A stretch of DNA of 46,440 nt from Cytophagales bacterium (GTDB taxonomy: Bacteria; Bacteroidota; Bacteroidia; Cytophagales; Spirosomataceae), in contig JANSYO010000034.1 of NCBI GenBank assembly GCA_024742395.1, positions 1-46,440 on the forward strand, in the 5' to 3' direction. The translations under genes and the position numbers were made by a program. Below, piece by piece: positions 23,737 to 32,985 of this stretch. The notes below the pieces were generated by a model. It did no database searches and was not told the DNA's origin. It saw only the letters and a program-made list of their open reading frames with translations. Numbering within the stretch: position 1 is the stretch's first letter; each line of letters starts with the position of its first letter.

Positions 23737-24978
23737 ATGATGAAAAAGATTACTTTACTTTACTTAGACTCATTTAAAGGCCTTTCAAAGGAAGTTTGGT
23801 GGCTGGCCTTAGTCACATTTATTAATAGAGCCGGTACAATGGTTCTGCCGTTTTTGAGCAAATATCTCAAGGAAGACCTTCACTTTTCATACAGCGAAGT
23901 AGGCTGGATCATGGTTTTCTTTGGTGTGGGATCCTTTATAGGAGCCTGGTTTGGGGGAAAACTCACCGATAAAATTGGCTTTTACAAAGTTATGGTGTGG
24001 AGTCTGCTCATTTCAGGTATACTCTTTATTATTCTGCAGTACATTTCTTCTTTTTGGGGATTATGTTTTGCCATTCTTCTGATTATGTCAGTGGCTGATA
24101 TGTTCAGACCTGCCATGTTTGTTTCTCTTAATTCCTATAGTAAACCGGAGAACAGAACCAGATCTTTAACACTGATTCGCCTGGCTATTAATCTTGGTTT
24201 CGTCGTTGGTCCATCTGTGGCTGGCTTGATCATTATTGCCAGCGGCTATAATATGCTATTCTGGATTGATGGGCTAACCTGTATTGTTTCCATTTTGCTA
24301 TTCACTTTCCTCGTGAAAGAAGTGAAAATGCCGAATAAGAGATTGAAAGAAGACATAACCATTTTTGATAGTTCAGCTACCGTATTTAAAGATAAGGTCT
24401 ATTGGATCTTTCTGGCTATAAGCTTTTTAATAGGAGTGGTATTCTTTCAAATATTCACAACTTTACCAATTTATCACAAGGAACAGTATGGTCTCACAGA
24501 ATTCCATACCGGTCTTCTATTCTTTTTAAATAGTTTAATTATCGTAGTATTTGAAATGCCTATGGTTCATTGGTTTGAGAAAAAAGGATTTGAGGCCAGT
24601 AAATTAATTTTAATAAGTGCAGTATTGATTAGCTTAAGCTTTTTGGTTCTACTTTTTCATCAATGGGTAGGCGTTTTAGTTATAAGCATGATACTAATTA
24701 CTGTGGCTGAGATGATTGGCTTTCCATACACCAATGCCTTTGCAATGAAAAGAGCCAAATCTGGTAATGAAGGAAGATACATGGCATTGTATACAATGGC
24801 CTTTGCTTTGGCACATATTATAAGCCCAAAGTTCGGACTAGATATCGTAGAGAAATTTGGTTACCAAACTAATTTCTTATTGATTGGCCTGGCTGGAATT
24901 TTATCCATTCTTCTGTCATTTGGCTTGATAAAAATGTTGAAATCAGAAAGTCAGATTTTGAAGTCAGCCGTGGCTTAA
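23737..24978 (+). CDS. MFS transporter
   Basis: A 413-aa major facilitator protein with about 12 hydrophobic helices. The loop between helices 2 and 3 has the MFS signature GAWFGGKLTDKIGFYKV, and the start PFLSKYLKEDLHFSYSEVGWIMVFFG is typical of drug-efflux-like MFS members. Helix 5 has RLAINLGFVVGPSVAGLI, close to the proton-antiporter motif C. The substrate cannot be read from sequence. ATG-ATG at 23737/23740 leaves the start open by one codon. It converges on a TPR lipoprotein gene one base apart. Confidence 0.85.
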   Translation: MMKKITLLYLDSFKGLSKEVWWLALVTFINRAGTMVLPFLSKYLKEDLHFSYSEVGWIMVFFGVGSFIGAWFGGKLTDKIGFYKVMVWSLLISGILFIILQYISSFWGLCFAILLIMSVADMFRPAMFVSLNSYSKPENRTRSLTLIRLAINLGFVVGPSVAGLIIIASGYNMLFWIDGLTCIVSILLFTFLVKEVKMPNKRLKEDITIFDSSATVFKDKVYWIFLAISFLIGVVFFQIFTTLPIYHKEQYGLTEFHTGLLFFLNSLIIVVFEMPMVHWFEKKGFEASKLILISAVLISLSFLVLLFHQWVGVLVISMILITVAEMIGFPYTNAFAMKRAKSGNEGRYMALYTMAFALAHIISPKFGLDIVEKFGYQTNFLLIGLAGILSILLSFGLIKMLKSESQILKSAVA

Positions 24979-24979
24979 A

Positions 24980-26005
24980 TTATTTACATTTATCATATTC
25001 CTGTTTTGACCTAAGATCACCAATCATTGATCCGGTTTTAAAAAAATTACAGGCAGAAGCTGGTGATTCTGCTGATATCCCGAGGTAATAATAGAGATAT
25101 TCTACTTCGGGATTTTCTTTTTCTATGTTTAAGAGTATCTGTTTTGCTTCGGCTTTCTGTTCGCTCTTTATATGGTATACTGCGGCATTGCGAAGAGAGT
25201 AGGGGTTTTCAGGAGCCAACTTTAAAGCCTTTTCAATCAAAGAATTCGCCTCCTTAAAACTTCTATTTTCAAGTAGATTCAAAACATGTGTGTTTAAGAA
25301 TTGAATTTCATTAGGATTCTCTTTCATAACCTTCTCGGAATAATTGAGGGCTTTTACCCAGTCATTGAGTTGACTCCAGGTAGCACTTAGATTGTTCAAG
25401 GCGAAGGAAAAATCAGAGTCAATATTTAAAGCCTTCTCAAAATTAAGTTTAGCATCCTCAAAATTTCTTTTCTGGTAATATGCGTATCCAAGATTCGTAA
25501 ATGATTCCGCTGTACCATTATTTAAAGTGATAGATGTTTGAAAATCATTAATTGCCCTGTCCGGATCATTTTTCTGTAAATAGTACTGGCCTCTGTAGTC
25601 GTAAAATTGACTACTATCTGCATAGGCTTTCTCTAACTGTTTAAATAAGTCCTGACTTAAATCCGGGTCACCTAGGTGTACATAACTGGCTGCGAGATTT
25701 AGCTTAGCCTGATCAAAAGAATCATCCAACTCTACCGCCTCTCGATAATCCATCATAGCCTTTTCCAAATTTCCAGTTTTTTCAAAACATAGTCCGCGGT
25801 TATTATAAGCATCAGCAAAATCAGGGACTTTCTCTATGGCCTCCGAAAATAGCTCAATGGCTCTATCGTATTCTCTTTTTTTGAAATGATAATTGCCACG
25901 TTCAAAGAATTCAGCCGCTTCTGTCTTATTTTTGTTGCCACAGCCAGATAAAAAGATGCTTCCTGCAATGAATATAATGCTGAAATTAAAATAGTTAAAC
26001 CTCAT
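24980..26005 (-). CDS. TPR-repeat lipoprotein
   Basis: About 341 aa. The N-terminus FSIIFIAGSIFLSGCG is a lipoprotein signal with the lipobox LSGC. It is followed by about eight tetratricopeptide repeats (for example YDRAIELFSEAIEKVPDFADAYNNRGLCF), ending with a Cys-containing tail. It should be a lipid-anchored periplasmic scaffold. The ATG at 26005 gives the best signal; a longer form would need a TTG at 26029. That ATG shares the bases CATG with the start codon of the divergent 79-aa gene, so each promoter must lie inside the other gene's 5' end. Confidence 0.8.
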   Translation of the reverse strand: MRFNYFNFSIIFIAGSIFLSGCGNKNKTEAAEFFERGNYHFKKREYDRAIELFSEAIEKVPDFADAYNNRGLCFEKTGNLEKAMMDYREAVELDDSFDQAKLNLAASYVHLGDPDLSQDLFKQLEKAYADSSQFYDYRGQYYLQKNDPDRAINDFQTSITLNNGTAESFTNLGYAYYQKRNFEDAKLNFEKALNIDSDFSFALNNLSATWSQLNDWVKALNYSEKVMKENPNEIQFLNTHVLNLLENRSFKEANSLIEKALKLAPENPYSLRNAAVYHIKSEQKAEAKQILLNIEKENPEVEYLYYYLGISAESPASACNFFKTGSMIGDLRSKQEYDKCK

Positions 26006-26243
26006 GCGTTTCGTAAAAGATATACCCAATAATTATTGTAAGACTTCACTCTATGTATTTAACAACAAATATATTATAAAGTTTGAAGCCGGACTTCTGG
26101 AACAAGTTTATAAAGTATCTGAAATGGATGTTACCGGTCAAGATGAAGTAGAAGAAATGCTAAATGATGTTTTCTATGCCAGAGTCATTCGGCGTTTTAA
26201 AGAAATGGCCGATGACTTTCAAAAGTGTTTCCCGGAATACTAA
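26004..26243 (+). CDS. Small conserved Bacteroidota protein, unknown function
   Basis: A 79-aa soluble protein: IPNNYCKTSLYVFNNKYIIKFEAGLLEQVYKVSEMDVTG, then a helical C-terminus ending FQKCFPEY. The strand pattern (hydrophobic pair, then KFEAGxLEQxYKV) resembles small hypothetical proteins I know from other Bacteroidota, with no assigned role. The start codon overlaps the divergent lipoprotein start by two bases. It ends just before a weak two-way terminator. Confidence 0.7.
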   Translation: MRFVKDIPNNYCKTSLYVFNNKYIIKFEAGLLEQVYKVSEMDVTGQDEVEEMLNDVFYARVIRRFKEMADDFQKCFPEY

Positions 26244-26277
26244 AAAAGGCCCGAAAGCTAAAGCCTCCGAGCCTTTC
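26242..26277. terminator. Weak bidirectional terminator
   Basis: AAAGGC and GCCTTT pair around an interrupted stem. Six A before it give a T run for the minus-strand M61 gene. It lies between the 79-aa gene and the convergent M61 gene. Confidence 0.5.
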
Positions 26278-26294
26278 AGTCTATTTAATAGGTC

Positions 26295-28109
26295 TTAAAT
26301 ATTTATGAATTTGTGGTAGGCTTTCTCTTGATCTTTTGAAAGCTTGTTCATCTTTTTTAATTCATAATTTACATTTTCACTTTTGCCCACAGGCACTATG
26401 AAAGTGTGAACATTGCCAACTCGTTCTACTTTCACTTCAATTGAATCACCGATACTTTTTCCATTTAAAGCGGTAGCAAAATCACTAGCAATTCTACCAT
26501 CTATACTTAACACCTTATCCCCAACATTCAAACCGCTGGTATAAGCTGATCCTCTGCTACTTAGTCTGTAAATCATGCCACCTCTTTCAGTAATGCCCAA
26601 ATAGGGTTCTTCTTTACCTTTGTTAGTATTCACGAGTTCCAGTCCAACACCTTTAAATATCTGAGCATAATCGGCTGACTTGGTTCCTGAAACATAATTG
26701 TCAAAGAAGTAATCCAGATCACCGCCATAAACTTCTTCTACAGCAGCCTGAAACTCCTGATCTGTGTATCCTCTGCCTAATTCCTTGTAATACTTCTTGT
26801 AAAGCAGTCTCATTACATCATCTAATGATTTCTCAGACTTTGTGTTCGCAATAATTTTAGCATTCAATAAAGAGGCTAACATACCTCCTTTTCCATAATA
26901 GGATATGCTAGAGTTGTTTGAGTTTTCATCAGGTCTGTAATACTTAATCCAGGCATCCCATGACGCCTCAGTAGCAGACTGAACAGTATTACCCGGGGTA
27001 TTCTCCGCACTGGTTATAGCACCGGCATAGTTTGAAAGTACATCTGACTCAGAATAAATTCCTGCTCTGGCTAAAATCACCTCTTCATAAAAGTTTGTAA
27101 ATCCTTCTGCCACCCAAAGCATATGAGTGTAATTCTCATTTTCATAATCAAATGGTCCTAATGCCACCGGACGAATTCTTTTTACATTCCATAAATGAAA
27201 GTATTCATGTGCCAGTAAGCCAAAGAAGCTTTTATAAGCTTTTTCAGAATCATAAGCCTGAGGTCTTGTCTGGCAAGTGGTAGAAAATAAATGTTCTAAA
27301 CCACCGCCTATTCCCGGCTGATGATGAATGATAAACAGATAATTATCCAATGGTGATTCACCTACAACTGAAGTAGCTGCCTCTACAAGTTTCTTGTAAT
27401 CAGATAAAAGCTTTTCCTTATCGTAATTCAGCTTTTCTGTGGTAAACATGGCAATTTTATGCGGTATGCCTAAAGCTTCAAATTCTAAAACTTCATGATT
27501 CCCTATTTCTATTGGACTATCCACCAAAGTATCAAAATCTTTAACTAAGAAGATATTTTTACCTGACGCTGGTAAGGCTGTAGAAATGGTAGACCAGCTT
27601 TCATGTGGGTTTATTTTTAGCTCAGCCTCGCTATGCATGAGTTCGGGAACATACATAAATACACTGGCTCCGTTTGCATAACCATGTGCTGCGTCAATAA
27701 ATGAAGTTCTCACTGTGAGCTCATTTGCGTATAGAGCATAACTTATTGAAACATCATCAGCTCCGTCTAATTCTATTTCCCAGGTATTCTTGTTTACCTT
27801 TCTATAGGCTAATTCTTTTCCATTGCCATCTTTGGCTTTGAAGTCCTGAACATTACGGGCAAACTCACGAATGAGATAAGAGCCCGGCGTCCAAACGGCC
27901 ATTTTGACAAGCAAGTGTTTTTTATCAATGAGTTTAGGATTTGTCAGTATGTCATTTACTTGCATACCTACCTCGAAATAGTGGGTTTCAGGATGAGGCA
28001 TGCTTAATTCATAAGATATAGCCTTTGATTGCTGGCCAATTGCCAAATTTGTTTTGCCTGTAAAAGCCAGAGCAATGATCAATAAAAGACCGGTTTTTAT
28101 TTTAATCAT
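26295..28109 (-). CDS. M61 family peptidase with PDZ domain
   Basis: A 604-aa secreted or periplasmic metallopeptidase of the glycyl-aminopeptidase family. Signal peptide KTGLLLIIALAFTGKTNLA. An N-terminal beta domain (about 30-200) precedes the catalytic domain with HEYFHLWNVKR (zinc His near residue 301 and 305) and WVAEGFTNFYEE carrying the third ligand Glu. A C-terminal PDZ domain (YLGITERGGMIYRLSSRGSA, GLNVGDKVLSIDG) lies near residues 500-585. Length and order fit the family. Single gene, divergent from the TPR envelope cluster. Substrates are not known. Confidence 0.9.
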   Translation of the reverse strand: MIKIKTGLLLIIALAFTGKTNLAIGQQSKAISYELSMPHPETHYFEVGMQVNDILTNPKLIDKKHLLVKMAVWTPGSYLIREFARNVQDFKAKDGNGKELAYRKVNKNTWEIELDGADDVSISYALYANELTVRTSFIDAAHGYANGASVFMYVPELMHSEAELKINPHESWSTISTALPASGKNIFLVKDFDTLVDSPIEIGNHEVLEFEALGIPHKIAMFTTEKLNYDKEKLLSDYKKLVEAATSVVGESPLDNYLFIIHHQPGIGGGLEHLFSTTCQTRPQAYDSEKAYKSFFGLLAHEYFHLWNVKRIRPVALGPFDYENENYTHMLWVAEGFTNFYEEVILARAGIYSESDVLSNYAGAITSAENTPGNTVQSATEASWDAWIKYYRPDENSNNSSISYYGKGGMLASLLNAKIIANTKSEKSLDDVMRLLYKKYYKELGRGYTDQEFQAAVEEVYGGDLDYFFDNYVSGTKSADYAQIFKGVGLELVNTNKGKEEPYLGITERGGMIYRLSSRGSAYTSGLNVGDKVLSIDGRIASDFATALNGKSIGDSIEVKVERVGNVHTFIVPVGKSENVNYELKKMNKLSKDQEKAYHKFINI

Positions 28110-28239
28110 ATGTTTTTGATGAAATTGTTATGTAATTCTCAATAATCTACAATTTTACGAAATAGGTGGCGTTTAAGAGTCAATTATTCAATAGAAAACA
28201 TAAAACCACTTATTGCTGCATATTGACCTATATCTTTCC

Positions 28240-28247
28240 TAATTTTG
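28240..28247 (+). promoter_or_regulatory. Candidate promoter -7 element of the envelope cluster
   Basis: TAATTTTG fits TAnnTTTG, 29 bases before the 998-aa gene. TTG triplets lie at 28213 and 28223, but the spacers (24 and 14 bases) are off the norm, so support is moderate. Confidence 0.4.
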
Positions 28248-28276
28248 GTTTTCTATTCTAACATTTAATAGCATTT

Positions 28277-31273
28277 ATGAAAAAAATCATTCTGATTCTT
28301 TTTTATGTCTTGCTGGCCGCTTTCTCTACTTATTCACAAAATACACTAAGCTATACAGAGATAGAGTCGCATTACAACAACGGTGTAGAACTCTATACTA
28401 AAAAAGCTTACTCAGCCGCCAGAAAAGAATTTCGCACCTATGTGGATCTTTCTTCACGTTCGTTAAATCCAAATCAGTTCAATATTGCGAATGCAGAGTA
28501 TTATTCTGCCGTTTCAGCTTTGAATACGAACTCAAAAGATGCCGATATAGAGGTACAGCGTTTTGTTCTAAACCATAGCGAGCACCCAAAAGCGAAAATA
28601 ATTTACAGCGACTTAGGGGATAATTTCTATCAAAAGGGAGAATATGCCAAAGCAATAGAATACCTTAAAAAGTCAATTGAGCATAGACAAGACGACCTTT
28701 CCATCTATGAATTACGATATAAACTAGGGGTTTCGTATTATCAGCTAAAAGATTATAAAAATGCCCTCGCTGAGTTTGATTATGTCAAAAAAACAGCGGC
28801 AGAAAATTCAATTAATGCCGCTTATTATGCCGCAGTTATAAACTTTCAAAACGAGAATTTTGATGCTGCTTTAATTGACCTTCATAGAGTAGAAAATGTA
28901 AACCCATATAAACTGGAGGTACCGAATTGGATTGCTCAGATTCTTTATCGTCAGGAAAAGTATGATGAACTACTAGCTTACAGCGAGCCTATTATCGCCA
29001 ATCCACAAGGCAGAAAAATTGATGAAATATGTTTAGTAACCGCTGAAGTATTGTTCTTTAAAAATGAGTTTAGAAAAGCGGCAGACTATTATGATAGATT
29101 CAGAGAATTAAGAAGAGACAATATAGATGCTCAGGTAACTTTCAGACATGGATTTAGCTTATACAAAACGGAGCAATACAGAAAAGTCATTGATGTTTTA
29201 AAGAAAATAGCCGATCGAGATGATGAACTGGGCCAGCAAGCGGCATACTACTTAGGCATATCTGCACTAAATGTAGGAGATTTGACCTCTGCAATGGCCG
29301 CTTTTGATTTTGCCAGAAAAAGCGATTATGACCTTGAAATTAAAGAAGAAGCCAGTTACAATTACATAAAGGTCCAGGTAGAACAAGGTAACAACGAATT
29401 GGCTATTAATTCGCTTAAAGACTATGTGAACAATTATCCCAGAGGAAAATACATTGATGAATCAAACGAGTTACTAAGTGAAATTCTCTTTGAAACAAAT
29501 GACTATAAACAGGCTATAACATATATTGAAAGCCTAAGTAGAACCACCAGGAAAATAGATGAGGCCTACCAGAAGCTTTGTTATGGTCAAGCTGTAATAG
29601 ACTACAACGCCGAGAATTTTGATCAGGCCATTGCCTATTTTGATAAGGCTATTTCTACCTCAGGGAGTAATGAAATAAGTCAGAAAGCCTTGTTCTGGAA
29701 AGCCGAATCTGCTTTTGCGGCAGAAAAACCTGAAGTGGAATCATTATACAGACAAGTTTTACAAAAAGGAGACAGAACCCAAAGAAACAAGAGTTTATAC
29801 AGCCTCGGCTATTTAAGTTATAATAAACGAGACTTCGCCAAAGCTCTTACTTATTTTAGGGATTTTCTTTCTTCATCCACTGAAGCAGAATCGCAGCAGA
29901 GTAGGGAAGACGCCCTTCTTAGAATGGCAGACTGTTACCTCATTCAAAAGGACTTTAGAAACGCATTGAAGTATTATGAGCAAGCCTTAGCAAATAACCG
30001 TACAGACAAGGATTATGCTTTATTTCAAAAAGGTGTAACACTTGACTTCATGGGCAGAGCCGATGAGGCAAGTAGAACATTTGACCAATTCAGCAAGCAG
30101 TATGACAATTCAAGACTAATAGACGATGCCTTATTTCAGCGTGGTGTTTTAGAAATGGACAAAAGGAATTATCAGGCGGCCATTGCCACATTTACTGAGA
30201 TGTTGAGAAAAAGACCAAAATCAAAACTAGTCCCTGACGCACTTTTAAAAAGAGCCTTGGCCTACGGTAACACGCAGAATTATGATCAGGCCATTTCTGA
30301 TTACAAATTAATTATCAGAAGTTTTGGAAAGCATGAAACATCAAACGAAGCTCTGATAGGCTTACGTGATATTTTAAACTTGACAGGCAGAAGCGAAGAT
30401 TTTGCAGACGTAGCAGATGAGTATCAAAAGAATAATCCTGGTAGCGGTTCGGCAATTGCTTTGCAGTATGATGCTGCTCGTAACCTCTTTTATACTGAGA
30501 AATACAGTGCGGCTATTCCGGCTTTACAAAGATTCATCAACAATAACCCTTCAAACAGTAATGTCATTGAAGCCAAATTCTTAATTGCTGAATCATATCA
30601 CTTCTCTGATAGATCTAAAGAGGCTTTACCTTATTATAAAGATGTGATAGAAGACGGGCAATCACAGTATGTGACGAAATCAGCCTTTAGAGCAGCCGAC
30701 GCACAGTTTAATGACGGAAATTATAGAGATGCAGTCAGCAATTATCAAAATGTATTAAGCTCAAGCTCTTCAAAAAGAGATCAGGTATCTGCCTGGGATG
30801 GCTTGTTTCAATCATATTATTATTTGGGAGATTATGAGAATTCAATGAAATATGCGAGAGAGGCCATCTCAAAAGGAGGCGGAATGGTTATTGGCATTGA
30901 GAATAAAGCTGAATTATTTATTGGAAAAGCCCATTTGAAGAGACGAAACTTTTCAGAAGCCAAGGCTCAATTCGATAAAGTTATTGCAATGGATAAAGAT
31001 GTCAATGGGGCAGAGGCTAAATATCTTTTGGGTGAAATTCTTTATGAAAGCGGAAAATTTGAAGAAGCTATCAAAGAAATGCAGAGTCTGGCTCAGGACT
31101 TTGGCGATTACATAGAATGGTATGAAAAAGCTTTCCTTTTAATTTCTGATAGTTATTTGGGACAAAAGGATTACTTCATGGCTAAAGCCACTCTCAACTC
31201 CATTATTGAGAATTCTGGAAATCCAAAAACTGTGGATATTGCTAAAGCCAAGCTTAAAACCATTCCGAAATAA
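28277..31273 (+). CDS. Large periplasmic TPR protein
   Basis: A 998-aa protein with a signal peptide (KKIILILFYVLLAAFSTYS) and tetratricopeptide repeats along the whole length, well over 20 (for example YYQLKDYKNALAEFDYVKK, ALFQKGVTLDFMGRADEASR). Some repeats have the spacing of the YbgF/CpoB and BamD type. No enzymatic domain is visible. It probably acts as a protein-interaction scaffold in the periplasm. First gene of a tight cluster: it ends directly before the outer-membrane protein gene, followed by HU/SPOR and TonB-like genes. Confidence 0.85.
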   Translation: MKKIILILFYVLLAAFSTYSQNTLSYTEIESHYNNGVELYTKKAYSAARKEFRTYVDLSSRSLNPNQFNIANAEYYSAVSALNTNSKDADIEVQRFVLNHSEHPKAKIIYSDLGDNFYQKGEYAKAIEYLKKSIEHRQDDLSIYELRYKLGVSYYQLKDYKNALAEFDYVKKTAAENSINAAYYAAVINFQNENFDAALIDLHRVENVNPYKLEVPNWIAQILYRQEKYDELLAYSEPIIANPQGRKIDEICLVTAEVLFFKNEFRKAADYYDRFRELRRDNIDAQVTFRHGFSLYKTEQYRKVIDVLKKIADRDDELGQQAAYYLGISALNVGDLTSAMAAFDFARKSDYDLEIKEEASYNYIKVQVEQGNNELAINSLKDYVNNYPRGKYIDESNELLSEILFETNDYKQAITYIESLSRTTRKIDEAYQKLCYGQAVIDYNAENFDQAIAYFDKAISTSGSNEISQKALFWKAESAFAAEKPEVESLYRQVLQKGDRTQRNKSLYSLGYLSYNKRDFAKALTYFRDFLSSSTEAESQQSREDALLRMADCYLIQKDFRNALKYYEQALANNRTDKDYALFQKGVTLDFMGRADEASRTFDQFSKQYDNSRLIDDALFQRGVLEMDKRNYQAAIATFTEMLRKRPKSKLVPDALLKRALAYGNTQNYDQAISDYKLIIRSFGKHETSNEALIGLRDILNLTGRSEDFADVADEYQKNNPGSGSAIALQYDAARNLFYTEKYSAAIPALQRFINNNPSNSNVIEAKFLIAESYHFSDRSKEALPYYKDVIEDGQSQYVTKSAFRAADAQFNDGNYRDAVSNYQNVLSSSSSKRDQVSAWDGLFQSYYYLGDYENSMKYAREAISKGGGMVIGIENKAELFIGKAHLKRRNFSEAKAQFDKVIAMDKDVNGAEAKYLLGEILYESGKFEEAIKEMQSLAQDFGDYIEWYEKAFLLISDSYLGQKDYFMAKATLNSIIENSGNPKTVDIAKAKLKTIPK

Positions 31274-32968
31274 ATGCTGATCATGACTAAGAAATTAATA
31301 AATACCGTGCTTTTCGGCAGTATTAGTTTAGCGGCTGCCGCCCAGGGAATTGGTAATGAAGAAATTACCATTACGAAAGAAAGAGAAGTAAAACTTCAAA
31401 AACAAAACCGAGTATTTGAAAAAATACCTGTGGAAGAAAAAACTACTTCTAAACGCGAAATGGTCTATACTTTTTTCGAAAGGAAACCTGTAGGTATAGA
31501 GGAAGTAGAGTTTAAACCTAATGTTGTTTCGCCTGTAGATGAAGCTGGAAAAGGGAAAGCCAAAAGCACTGGCTACCCTAACTACCTAAAAATAGGTGGT
31601 GGAAACTTCGGTAGATTCTATGCAGAAACTTTCATTAATTCCGATCAGGATCAAAACCTTGTTTTTGGACTTTATGGACTGCATAATGCGGCTAAAAGAG
31701 GCCCAATTCAAGGGGTTAACTCAGGCATTAATTTAGATCAGATAAAAGCTGATGGTAAGTACCATACCAATAATTTTGAACTAAGAGGTGACGTAGGATA
31801 TGAAAGAAGGAATTATCACTTTTTCGGTTATGATACCACCAGATATACTGACTATACAAAAGAAGATATTCGTCAAAGACTTAACCTATTTAATTTTGGT
31901 GTTGCTTTTGAAAATACCAATCCAAAACCTGTAGTTGACTATACCATAAAAACAAAACTTAATACTCTTACGGACAATTTCGATGCAGAAGAGATTGATT
32001 GGGGTAGTCAATTAAATACCACTTTCCCAGTCATTAGAGATCGATTGACAGCTATGCTGAGTGCAGAAGCCTATGTCACACAAATAACAGATAATTATTC
32101 AAGTCAAATAATTAAAAAGAGAAACCTCTTTAGAGTGGAGCCTTCGTTTAATTTGGATTTTAATTCTTTCAATGCCAAACTTGGCTTCAAGGCAGTAAAT
32201 CAGTACGATCAGATTAATGACATTAATGTAACAAAGGGCTTCCCAACGGCCACCTTAACTTATAAAACCAGAGGTTTATTTTATTTCTTTGCCGGATACG
32301 ATGGTGATGTTATTAGAAATACCTTAAGAACGATGTTTGATGAAAATGCATGGTTAAGGCCTCAGGTTGAAATTTTGAATACTACCAAGGAGCAAGAGTA
32401 TTTTATTGGAAGCAGAGGAGATATCGTCAATAATTTAACGTATAACTTCAAGGCTTCCTATGGTAAATTTTCAAATCTTTATTATTTCAATGTAGAATCT
32501 GATTTTGATGAGAATGCCAATAGGCTGAATAAATTCAGAATAGATTATGACGATAATTTAACGGACTTTGTTAATGTATCTGCCGAATTCAATTATCAGC
32601 CAGTTGAGTTTTGGAGAACGAATTTAACTGCTGATTACTGGTATTACGAGACGGTAGATTTTGAAAAACCATATCACAGACCTTCATTTGAAGGAAGAAT
32701 AGGTAATACATTTCTGGTTTCTGATAAAATTGTCAGCAATATTGATTTTTACTATATTGGAAGTACATTTGCTATAGATCCCTTTCTTATTGACGATGTG
32801 AAGTTACCTGCCATTACTGATTTGAATGCCGAGTTTACCTATTTGTTTAGTGAGCAGTTTTCTGCTTTTGTAAAACTTAATAACATAATCGGAAAGAATT
32901 ATCAGAGGTATCTTTATTATCCGCAGCAAGGGCTAAACTTTTTAGCTGGGATAAATATCTCTTTATAA
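31274..32968 (+). CDS. Outer-membrane beta-barrel protein, TonB-receptor-like
   Basis: A 564-aa protein with a signal peptide (KKLINTVLFGSISLAAAA). After a polar region (residues 20-95) come alternating amphipathic strands rich in aromatic and Asn/Asp residues through to the C-terminal NFLAGINISL, the look of an outer-membrane barrel. Several strands resemble the barrel of TonB-dependent receptors, but I see no complete plug domain or carboxypeptidase-like start, and it is short for a receptor. It may be a structural or assembly partner of the TPR protein. ATG at 31274 or 31283. Confidence 0.75.
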   Translation: MLIMTKKLINTVLFGSISLAAAAQGIGNEEITITKEREVKLQKQNRVFEKIPVEEKTTSKREMVYTFFERKPVGIEEVEFKPNVVSPVDEAGKGKAKSTGYPNYLKIGGGNFGRFYAETFINSDQDQNLVFGLYGLHNAAKRGPIQGVNSGINLDQIKADGKYHTNNFELRGDVGYERRNYHFFGYDTTRYTDYTKEDIRQRLNLFNFGVAFENTNPKPVVDYTIKTKLNTLTDNFDAEEIDWGSQLNTTFPVIRDRLTAMLSAEAYVTQITDNYSSQIIKKRNLFRVEPSFNLDFNSFNAKLGFKAVNQYDQINDINVTKGFPTATLTYKTRGLFYFFAGYDGDVIRNTLRTMFDENAWLRPQVEILNTTKEQEYFIGSRGDIVNNLTYNFKASYGKFSNLYYFNVESDFDENANRLNKFRIDYDDNLTDFVNVSAEFNYQPVEFWRTNLTADYWYYETVDFEKPYHRPSFEGRIGNTFLVSDKIVSNIDFYYIGSTFAIDPFLIDDVKLPAITDLNAEFTYLFSEQFSAFVKLNNIIGKNYQRYLYYPQQGLNFLAGINISL

Positions 32969-32985
32969 ACTATGATAGCTTTCCG

